DNA from: Modestobacter sp. L9-4
GTDB lineage: Bacteria; Actinomycetota; Actinomycetes; Mycobacteriales; Geodermatophilaceae
Direction: 5' to 3'
Length of the DNA: 64,000 nucleotides
Assembly (NCBI RefSeq): GCF_019112525.1
Contig: NZ_CP077800.1
Span: 1,674,001 to 1,738,000 of the forward strand
Positions within the stretch are counted from its first letter, which is position 1. Every line of letters begins with the position of its first letter. Below, piece by piece: positions 57,168 to 64,000 of this stretch. The notes beneath the pieces are model-generated. The model saw only the letters and a program-made list of their open reading frames with translations. It did no database searches and had not been told where the DNA came from. Made by a program: the position numbers and the translations under genes.

Positions 57168-57865
57168 CCGCAGCACCCTCGCCCGCGGCCGCACCGATGG
57201 TCGTGGTCCGCGGTGTCGACCGCAGCTACGGCTCCGGACCGGCCGCCGTGCACGCGCTGCGCGGGGTCTCCTTCGACGTGGGCGCCGGGGAGCTGGTCGC
57301 GCTGGTGGGCCGCTCGGGCTCGGGCAAGACCACGCTGCTCAACGTCGTCGGCGGCCTGGACCGCCCCGACTCCGGCACGGTGCAGGTGGCCGGCACCGTG
57401 GTCACCGACCTCGACGAGGACGGCCTGGTCGGGCTTCGCCGGGACACCGTGGCCTACGTCTTCCAGACCTTCGGGCTGGTGCCGGTGCTGTCGGCCGCGG
57501 AGAACGTGGGCCTGCCGCTGCGCTTGCGGGCGCTGCCGGTCGCCGACCGTGAGAAGCGCGTCCAGCTGCTGCTGGAGCTGGTCGGGCTGGGGCAGGCGGC
57601 GGGCCAGCGCCCCGGTGAGATGTCCGGTGGGCAGCAGCAGCGGGTCGCGATCGCCCGGGCGCTGGCCGGGTCGCCGCAGCTGCTCATCGCCGACGAGCCC
57701 ACCGGGCAGCTGGACAGCGAGACCGGGCTGGCCGTCATGGCGCTGATCCGCGCCGTGGTGGAGGCCGAGGGCATGACCGCGATCGTCTCCACCCACGACC
57801 CGGTGATGATCGCCCTCGCCGACCGGGTGCTCTACGTGCTGGACGGCCGGCTGGTGGAGGGGTGA
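57164..57865 (+). CDS. MacB/LolD-type ABC ATPase, second of two
   Basis: 233 residues, the standard size for FtsX-linked ATPases. GRSGSGKTT, VFQTFGLVPVLS, MSGGQQQRVAIARAL, LLIADEPTGQLD and VSTHDPV are all present. GTGA overlaps on both sides tie it to the first ATPase and the first permease. Confidence 0.92.
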   Translation: MTAAPSPAAAPMVVVRGVDRSYGSGPAAVHALRGVSFDVGAGELVALVGRSGSGKTTLLNVVGGLDRPDSGTVQVAGTVVTDLDEDGLVGLRRDTVAYVFQTFGLVPVLSAAENVGLPLRLRALPVADREKRVQLLLELVGLGQAAGQRPGEMSGGQQQRVAIARALAGSPQLLIADEPTGQLDSETGLAVMALIRAVVEAEGMTAIVSTHDPVMIALADRVLYVLDGRLVEG

Positions 57866-60800
57866 GCGGGCTGCTGCTCCTGCTCACCCGGCGTGCGGTG
57901 ACCCAGCGGCGACTGCTCGCCACCGTCCTGGCGGTGGTCGTCGCCGGCACCACGGTCCTGGGCGCGTGCACGCTGCTGCTCACGGTGCTGCTCCAGCAGG
58001 GCCGGTCCGCACTGCTGGAGCGCGCCCCGGACGCCCAGCGCACCGTGGCGGTCGTGCTCAGCGACGTCGACGAGGACGCCGCCCCACTGTCCGAGCGCGC
58101 CGGCGCCCTGCTGGCCACCGCGCTCGGCCCGCTGTCCACCGGCACGGCCACCTGGGCGCAGTCGGGGATGCAGGACCTGCCCGAGGACACGGACGGGCGC
58201 CGACGACTGGGGTACCTCGCCGCCCTCGACGACCTCCCCGGGCACGCCACGCTGGCCTCGGGCCGCTGGCCGGCCGACACCGGCGCGGGCGGTCCGCTGG
58301 AGGCCGTGCTCCCGGTCGAGGCGGCCGATCGACTCGGCGTGCGGCCCGGCGACCAGGTCCTCCTGCGTGCTCCCGACGCCGACGACGCACTCCCCTCGTC
58401 CGTCGTCGTGGTCGGCACCGTCGCACCCGATCCGGCCGACGTCGACACCTGGGGACGGGACGCCCTGCAGGGCACCGGCTGGACACCGGCGTTCGCCCTC
58501 GGCGGCGCCGCCCAGGACCGCCACCCCGCCTTCGGGCCGTTCCTGGTGTCGCCGCAGGCACTGCTGGGCGCCGGCGTGGACCTCGACGAGGTGCGCCTGG
58601 GTGCCGTCCTCGACCTCGGCGCGCTGCCGGGCGAGGAGGTCGCGGCCCTGCGGGCCCGGCTCGCCGACGCCCGCGCCGCCGTCTCCACCGTCGTACGGGT
58701 GCCCGACACCGGTGACCTCGGCGGCCCCTACGTCCGCCTGGACACCCCGGTGCCCCAGCTCCTGGACCGGGTCGACCAGCAGTCGGCGGTGACCTCGGCC
58801 GCGGTGCTGACCGTGGCCCTGGTGAGCACCGCCCTCGCCGTCAGCACGCTGGGCCTGGCCGGGCGGCTGCTGGCCGGCCGCCGGGCCGGGGAGAGGCTGC
58901 TGCTGTCCGCCCGGGGGGCCGGTGGTCGGCAGCTGGCGCTGCTCGCGTCCACCGAGAGCCTGCTGCTGGCCGGCGCGGGCGCGCTGCTCGCCCTCCCCCT
59001 GACGGTGGGCGCGTTGCGGCTGCTGGGCCGGGTGCCGCTGCTGGCCGACGCCGGGCTGACCGGCCCGACCGGCCCGACCGCGGGGCTGGTGGTGACGGTC
59101 GCGGGGACCGCGGTGCTCGTCGCGGTCACGCTGGCAGCCCCGGGGCTGCGCCCGGCCGCCACCGGCCGGCCCCGCCGGCGGCGCCGGCGGGGAGCACTCA
59201 TCCGGTCGGGGGCGGACCTCGTGCTCACCGCGCTCGCCGTCGGCGCCTGGCTGGAGCTGCGCAGCCAGCAGCAGACCCCCCACCCGGGCATCGACCCCGT
59301 CCTGGTGTCCGCTCCCGTGCTGGTCCTCCTCGGCGGCGCGGTGCTGGCGCTGCGGGTGGTGCCGCCGGCCGTGCGGCTGGCCGAGCACGCGGCCGGCCGT
59401 TCCCGGCGGCTGGTGCTCGCCCTCGTGGCGTGGGACGTCTCCCGGCGCCCGCAGGCCACCGGGGCCGCGTTCCTGCTCGTGCTGGCCACGGCCGCCGCGA
59501 CGTTCGCGGTGGCGTTCACCGCGACGTGGACGACGTCCCAGGAGGCGCAGGCGACCGCGCGGGTGGGCGCGGACCTCACCGTCCCCGCGACCGGGCGCGA
59601 CCCACTGACCCAGGGCAGCACCGTCACCTCCGCCAGCGGTGGCCAGGTGCACCCCACGGCGGTGGTCCCCGTGACCCTGGGCAGCGTCGTGCGACTGGAC
59701 GCCGGGTCCGCCGATGCCGCGGTGCCCCAGCTGCTCGCGGTGGACACCGCCTCCGCCGGGTCGCTGCTGCGCGGCCGGCTGCCCGGGGACACCACCTGGG
59801 CCGGGCTGACCCGTGACCTGGTGCCCGCGCCGACCGCCGGCGTGCCCCTCGGGTCGGACCCGGTGACGCTGACGCTGACCGGGTCCTCCTCCGCGGGTGC
59901 GGTGGCGGCCCGGCCGGCCCTGCTGGTGGCCGACGCGTCCGGCAGCCGGACGACCCTGACCGGCGAGCCGGTCGCGCTGGACGGCTCGCCGCACGCGGTC
60001 GCGCTGACCGATGCCACCGGCGCGGTGGCCGGGGGCGCCGAGGGCCTGACTGTCGTCGGGTCGACCCTCGACCTGAGCCTGCTGAGCGAGGACGGCATCA
60101 GTGCGCAGGGCTCCCAGCGCGCTGCCGTCGAGGTCGCCGCCCGGATCGAGGGTGCCGTGCAGACGTCTACCGGCGCCTGGCCGACCAGCTCCCCGGGCAG
60201 CGACGGCAGCACGCAGGGCGACCTGCTCCAGGGCGTCGGGACGACGGTCGCACCGGTCGCCGGTGGCGCACTGGTGACCGGCACCGCCGACGTCTCGCTC
60301 ACCGGGCTGCTCTACGACACCGGGCACCTGGTGGTCACCGCCGCTCCCGTGGGCACGGACGGCACCGCCCCTGCCGCCGCCGCACCCGTCCCGGTGCTCG
60401 TCTCCGGCGCAGTGGCCCGGGCCGCGCAACTCGGCCCCGGGGCCGTGGTCCCGCTGCAGGTGCGGGGCACGACCGTGCGGGCCCGGGTGACCGGGGTCGT
60501 CCCCTACCTCCCCTCGCTCCCCGGGACGCCGGGGGTGCTGGTCGACTACACCGCACTGGCCGATGCGCTCGCCCGCACCGGCGACACCGGACCGCTGACC
60601 TCCGCCTGGTGGGTGGACGGCGTCCCGGACCCGGGAGCGGCAGTGGCGGGGCTGGCCGCCGCCGGGCTCCCCGGCGCGCAGACCGGCGCCCAGCTGGCCG
60701 TCTCGCTCCGGGACGGGCCGCTGGGCGTCCCCCTCCGGGTGGCGCTGGTGCTGCTCATCTGCGGGGCGGTCGTGCTCGCACTGGCCGGCGCGGCGCTGCA

Positions 60801-61158
60801 CAGCGCCGCCGCACAGGGCGGCCGCGTCGTGGAGGTGGCACGGTTGCACGCCCTGGGCGTCCGCCGGCGCACCCTGGCCGCCGTGCTCGTGCTCCAGCAC
60901 GGCGTCGTGACCGCCCTGTCGGTGGTCGTGGGTGCCGCGCTCGGCGCGCTGGCCTCGGTGCTGGTGGCCGGGCGGCTGACCCGGAGCGAGACGGGCACCG
61001 CACCGGCTCCGACCGCCCTGGTCCAGTGGCCGTGGCCCGCCGAGACGGCGGTCGTCGCGCTCCTGGTGGTGGGGTGTGCCGTCGTGGCGGTGCCGGTCAC
61101 CGTCGCACTGGTGCGGCGCGCCGGTGCGGTCCACCTGCGGTTGGACGACGCGTCGTGA
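57862..61158 (+). CDS. Large FtsX-like ABC permease, first of two
   Basis: 1098 residues. A first helix near residues 15-45, an extracytoplasmic domain to ~310, a block of helices ~310-560 (SAAVLTVALVSTALAVST, LLLAGAGALLALPLTVGALRL, FLLVLATAAATFAVAFTA), a second extracytoplasmic domain ~570-950, and three final helices (VALVLLICGAVVLALAGAAL and two more). This is the duplicated FtsX/MacB layout of large predicted lipoprotein or glycolipid transporters. The GTG start overlaps the ATPase stop. Confidence 0.88.
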   Translation: MSGLLLLLTRRAVTQRRLLATVLAVVVAGTTVLGACTLLLTVLLQQGRSALLERAPDAQRTVAVVLSDVDEDAAPLSERAGALLATALGPLSTGTATWAQSGMQDLPEDTDGRRRLGYLAALDDLPGHATLASGRWPADTGAGGPLEAVLPVEAADRLGVRPGDQVLLRAPDADDALPSSVVVVGTVAPDPADVDTWGRDALQGTGWTPAFALGGAAQDRHPAFGPFLVSPQALLGAGVDLDEVRLGAVLDLGALPGEEVAALRARLADARAAVSTVVRVPDTGDLGGPYVRLDTPVPQLLDRVDQQSAVTSAAVLTVALVSTALAVSTLGLAGRLLAGRRAGERLLLSARGAGGRQLALLASTESLLLAGAGALLALPLTVGALRLLGRVPLLADAGLTGPTGPTAGLVVTVAGTAVLVAVTLAAPGLRPAATGRPRRRRRRGALIRSGADLVLTALAVGAWLELRSQQQTPHPGIDPVLVSAPVLVLLGGAVLALRVVPPAVRLAEHAAGRSRRLVLALVAWDVSRRPQATGAAFLLVLATAAATFAVAFTATWTTSQEAQATARVGADLTVPATGRDPLTQGSTVTSASGGQVHPTAVVPVTLGSVVRLDAGSADAAVPQLLAVDTASAGSLLRGRLPGDTTWAGLTRDLVPAPTAGVPLGSDPVTLTLTGSSSAGAVAARPALLVADASGSRTTLTGEPVALDGSPHAVALTDATGAVAGGAEGLTVVGSTLDLSLLSEDGISAQGSQRAAVEVAARIEGAVQTSTGAWPTSSPGSDGSTQGDLLQGVGTTVAPVAGGALVTGTADVSLTGLLYDTGHLVVTAAPVGTDGTAPAAAAPVPVLVSGAVARAAQLGPGAVVPLQVRGTTVRARVTGVVPYLPSLPGTPGVLVDYTALADALARTGDTGPLTSAWWVDGVPDPGAAVAGLAAAGLPGAQTGAQLAVSLRDGPLGVPLRVALVLLICGAVVLALAGAALHSAAAQGGRVVEVARLHALGVRRRTLAAVLVLQHGVVTALSVVVGAALGALASVLVAGRLTRSETGTAPAPTALVQWPWPAETAVVALLVVGCAVVAVPVTVALVRRAGAVHLRLDDAS

Positions 61159-63935
61159 CCGTCCCAGCACCGCGCCGTGCGCGCACGCGCCTCCCCCGGG
61201 TCCAGGTCGCGGTCCTCGCCGGGCGGGCCCGGGCGGACCTGTGGCCGCTGGCGGTCGCCGTCCTGGTGGTGGCGCTGACGACGTTCCTGGCCGTGGCCGG
61301 CCCCCGTGAGGTGGCCCGGGCCGGGGACGCCCTCGTGCGGGACCAGCTGCGCGAGGCCGGCAGCATCGCCGACACGACGCTGGTGGTGCCCTTCCCGCCG
61401 ACCGACTCCCCCTCCGGGGAGCCGGAGACCGACTCGGCCGCCGGGACCGTCCGGGTCGCCCTGAAGACGCAGACGATGCTCGCCCCCGAGCTCGCCTCCC
61501 GGCTCCAGGCGCCCCGCGCGAGCGTGGTCACGGCTCCGCTGCCCGCAGCGCTGCCGCCCGAGGTCGACCGCGGCGAGGTCACCGTGCAGCTGGGCTGGTC
61601 CTGGGACGGCGGGCCGCCACCGGTGCGCTGGGTGGCCGGTGGCGCGCCGGGCGCCGCCCCCGCGCCGGTGGAGCCGACGGCCGGTACCGCGCCGCCTCGG
61701 CAGGTCCCGGTCGCGCTCTCCGCCCCGGTCGCCGCGCGGCTGCACGTGGGCGTCGGCGACACCGTGCCGGCGACGAACCGGCGGCAGGAGGTCGAGCTCC
61801 TCGTCTCCGGCGTGTTCGAGCCGGAGCGGCCCGCGGACCCTGCGTGGCGAGCCGTGCGCGGCCTGCTCGAGCCGCTGACCACGACGGCCGACAGCGGCGT
61901 GCGCACCGAGACCGGGGCGCTGCTGTCCGACGAGTCGCTCCCCGCCGCCCGGCTGGCCGTGGGCGAGCAGGACGTCACGCGGACCCTCGTGTTCGCCCCG
62001 GCGGCCGACCAGCTGCGGGCGGCCGACGTGGCGGAGGTGGCCCGGGCGGTGACCGCGGTGGCGACCCAGCCACAGCTGCTGGCCGCCGAGTCCACGCCGA
62101 TCGTCTCCAGCGGGCTGGCCACGGTGCTGCTGCAGGCCAGGGAACGGCTGCGGGCGGCGCAGACCCAGGTGTCCACGCTGCTCACCGGCGTCGTCGGCGC
62201 GGCCGGCCTGGTCCTGCTGGTGACCGCCGGACTGCTCGCCCGGCGGCGTCGGCCGGTGCTGGGCCTGCTCCGGGCGCGGGGGGCGTCCCTGCCGGGCACC
62301 GCCCTGGAACTGCTCGTCGAGTCCGCCGCCGTCGCCCTCGTGGGGGGCGGTCTCGGTCTCCTCGCCGCGGACGTCGTGGTGCCGGGGGACACCCCGTGGG
62401 CCTGGTTGCTGGCCGGGCCGGCCGTCGCAGCGGCCGCCGGCCCGGTGCTGGGCGTCGCTGCGGCGGCCGGTACGGCCGGCGCCCGGCGCCCGGCGGCCGA
62501 CCGGGAGCAGCGGCGGGCGGTCCTGCGCGACGTCAGACTGCGCCGGGTCGCTGCCGAGGGGGCCCTCGTGCTGGTGGCCACCGGTGCGCTCGCCGCGCTC
62601 CGCGCCCGCAGCGGCAACGCCGACCTGCTCGTCGCCGCAGCCCCGGTGCTGGCCCTGCTGACCGGCGGGGTGGTGCTGGTGCGGCTGCTGCCCGCCCTGC
62701 TGGGGCTGGTGCGCGGGCGCGCGACCCGGTCCAGGCACGCAGTGCCGCTGCTGGCGGCGGTCCGCGCCTCCGCGGGCGCCCGGGTCCCGCTGCCGGTCCT
62801 GGCGCTCACCGTGGCGACCGGGCTCTGCGCCTTCTCCCTCACCCTGGCCACCACGGTCGAGCGCGGCCAGGTCCTGGCGTCCTGGGACGCCGTCGGTGGG
62901 GACGCTGCCGCGGTCGGCCAGCCGAGCCCCCGCTCGGACGAGCGGGCGGCGGCCGTGGCGGGCCGGCCCGGCGTCGAGCGCGCACTCGCCGGACGCGTGG
63001 AGGACCGCGTGCCGCTGCTGGGCGTCCCCGGCACCGAGCGGACGACGGTGGTGGTCGTCGACCCGGCCACCTTCGCCGGCCTGCTGCGCAGCACCCCGCT
63101 GCCCGACGTCCCCGACCTGGACCTGCTCGCCGAGGACGGCGGGACGGTGGACGCGGGGGTGCACGCCCTCCTGCCCGCGGGCGCGGTGGCGGCGGGCTCG
63201 CACCCGTCACTGATCTGGCGGCGGGAGGAGCTGCCCCTGGTACCGGTCGGGACCGTGCCACCGCTGATGGGCCGGGCAGGCGCCACGGTCGTGGTGGACG
63301 CCGGGACGCTCGCCGCAGCGGCCCCCGGGACCGCTGCGGTGGAGCTGTCGACCCCGAACACCGTCTGGGCGGTCGGGCCCGGGGCTCTCGCCGCCATCAG
63401 CGACACGCCCGGCCTCGCGACGGCCCTCGTCACCGACCGGCGCGAGCTGCTGGCCGAGCGGCAGGACGAACCGCTGGGCCGCGACCTCATCCGGCTGATG
63501 ACCGCGGCCGCGGCCGCGGTCCTGCTGTTCGCCCTGCTCGGCGTGGTGCTGGGCACGGCGGGCAGCGCGCCGGAACGGGCACGGACGCTGGCCGTCCTGC
63601 GCACCCTCGGGCTCACCTCGGGCCAGGTCCGGCGGGTCATCGCCGGCGAGCTGTTGCCACCGGTCCTCCTCCCGGCTCTGGTCGGCTCAGCGCTCGGCGT
63701 CGGTGTGGCGGCGTTGACCACGGGGGCGCTGCGTCTGCAGCAGCTCACCGGCTCCGCAGACCCGCCCCGGGCGACCACGTCCTGGCTCCTCGTCGCGGCA
63801 CCCGGAGCGCTGCTGCTGCTCGCCCTCGTCCTGATCAGCGACGAAGGTGCCCGACGACGCCGGGACAGCCTCGGTGACGTCCTGCGGATCGTGGCTGACC
63901 CAGGACCCACACGGGTGTCTCGTGGTGAGCACTGA
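61155..63935 (+). CDS. Large FtsX-like ABC permease, second of two
   Basis: 926 residues with the same plan: N-terminal helix (LWPLAVAVLVVALTTFLAVA), extracytoplasmic domain to ~345, middle helices (LLTGVVGAAGLVLLVTAGLL and others), a second external region, and C-terminal helices (AAAAVLLFALLGVVLGTAGS, LLPPVLLPALVGSALGVG, LLVAAPGALLLLALVLI). GTGA overlap with the first permease. It probably pairs with the first permease as a heterodimer. The last 65 bases of the window after its stop hold no recognisable feature. Confidence 0.88.
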   Translation: MTVPAPRRARTRLPRVQVAVLAGRARADLWPLAVAVLVVALTTFLAVAGPREVARAGDALVRDQLREAGSIADTTLVVPFPPTDSPSGEPETDSAAGTVRVALKTQTMLAPELASRLQAPRASVVTAPLPAALPPEVDRGEVTVQLGWSWDGGPPPVRWVAGGAPGAAPAPVEPTAGTAPPRQVPVALSAPVAARLHVGVGDTVPATNRRQEVELLVSGVFEPERPADPAWRAVRGLLEPLTTTADSGVRTETGALLSDESLPAARLAVGEQDVTRTLVFAPAADQLRAADVAEVARAVTAVATQPQLLAAESTPIVSSGLATVLLQARERLRAAQTQVSTLLTGVVGAAGLVLLVTAGLLARRRRPVLGLLRARGASLPGTALELLVESAAVALVGGGLGLLAADVVVPGDTPWAWLLAGPAVAAAAGPVLGVAAAAGTAGARRPAADREQRRAVLRDVRLRRVAAEGALVLVATGALAALRARSGNADLLVAAAPVLALLTGGVVLVRLLPALLGLVRGRATRSRHAVPLLAAVRASAGARVPLPVLALTVATGLCAFSLTLATTVERGQVLASWDAVGGDAAAVGQPSPRSDERAAAVAGRPGVERALAGRVEDRVPLLGVPGTERTTVVVVDPATFAGLLRSTPLPDVPDLDLLAEDGGTVDAGVHALLPAGAVAAGSHPSLIWRREELPLVPVGTVPPLMGRAGATVVVDAGTLAAAAPGTAAVELSTPNTVWAVGPGALAAISDTPGLATALVTDRRELLAERQDEPLGRDLIRLMTAAAAAVLLFALLGVVLGTAGSAPERARTLAVLRTLGLTSGQVRRVIAGELLPPVLLPALVGSALGVGVAALTTGALRLQQLTGSADPPRATTSWLLVAAPGALLLLALVLISDEGARRRRDSLGDVLRIVADPGPTRVSRGEH

Positions 63936-64000
63936 CGGAACGCTCTCCACGGGCTGGCCGCCATCGCCTGTACGGACCACCCGAGACCCAAGCGATCTCG

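Noticed and set aside
57832-61170. A 1112-codon open frame on the minus strand opposite the first permease
   Set aside because: It is a GC-rich shadow frame: composition is dominated by Gly, Arg, Gln, His and Asp without any domain. The plus-strand frame has clear membrane helices and overlaps its neighbours by GTGA.
1-64000. tRNA, rRNA, CRISPR array, transposase, integrase or attachment sites
   Set aside because: None is recognisable on either strand. The only foreign-looking DNA is the single HEPN-like gene, which has no adjacent mobility gene.

Overview
The window is chromosomal DNA from a very GC-rich actinobacterium. Mycothiol genes (mshA, mshD and a mycothiol-dependent isomerase-like protein), hbhA, glnR, lmeA, rsiG, LGFP repeats and many GTG starts all point to Actinomycetia. 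The mixture of mycobacterial-type and Streptomyces-type genes would suit a Geodermatophilaceae-like organism, but that family placement is inference. I see no rRNA, tRNA, CRISPR array, insertion sequence or prophage. One short stretch (about 3.5-4.25 kb) is clearly poorer in GC than the rest and looks acquired.

Layout. 0-10.7 kb: a partial alpha-oxoamine synthase, mshA, a short-chain dehydrogenase, an acetyltransferase, an AT-richer HEPN-like gene, murB, a methyltransferase and several small regulator/enzyme pairs (TetR with hydrolase, WYL regulator with a VOC protein). 10.8-21 kb: a secreted protein with six LGFP repeats, a spermidine-synthase-like protein, the XRE-hbhA-DUF2516 cluster also known from mycobacteria, an asparaginase, the c-di-GMP-binding anti-sigma factor RsiG, ygfZ and a Fur-family regulator. 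21-29.7 kb: pabC, nhaA, a long 5' leader with an 11-codon ORF before an unknown gene, a DUF885-nitrobindin-small membrane protein operon, and an RsbQ-like hydrolase coupled to a PAS-GGDEF-EAL protein.

29.7-39.7 kb matches, from memory, the gene order of M. tuberculosis Rv0814c-Rv0820: sseC, the CysA sulfurtransferase, DUF4395 preceded by a cysteine leader peptide, thiX, lmeA, a membrane protein, glnR and mshD, then pstSCAB behind a PHO box. 39.7-44.2 kb holds a degenerate LytR-CpsA-Psr protein with a very long Pro/Ala-rich cytoplasmic region, a coiled-coil repeat protein, and small DUF2795 and DUF2945 proteins. 44.5-50.1 kb: a siderophore-interacting flavoprotein, a PhoPR-type two-component system and cysDN. 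50.1-54.7 kb: a monooxygenase-like/truncated-haemoglobin fusion, a cupin, a quinone oxidoreductase and three regulator-linked genes. 54.9-63.9 kb: a membrane diguanylate cyclase, then a four-gene ABC operon of two ATPases and two large FtsX-type permeases.

Themes. Three c-di-GMP genes lie in the window (a receptor, a bifunctional enzyme and a cyclase). Sulfur, phosphate and nitrogen control genes sit close together. Many genes begin with ATG or GTG 6-8 bases after a -10 hexamer, which suggests widespread leaderless transcription and was used to choose several starts. Convergent gene pairs are usually separated by strong hairpins.
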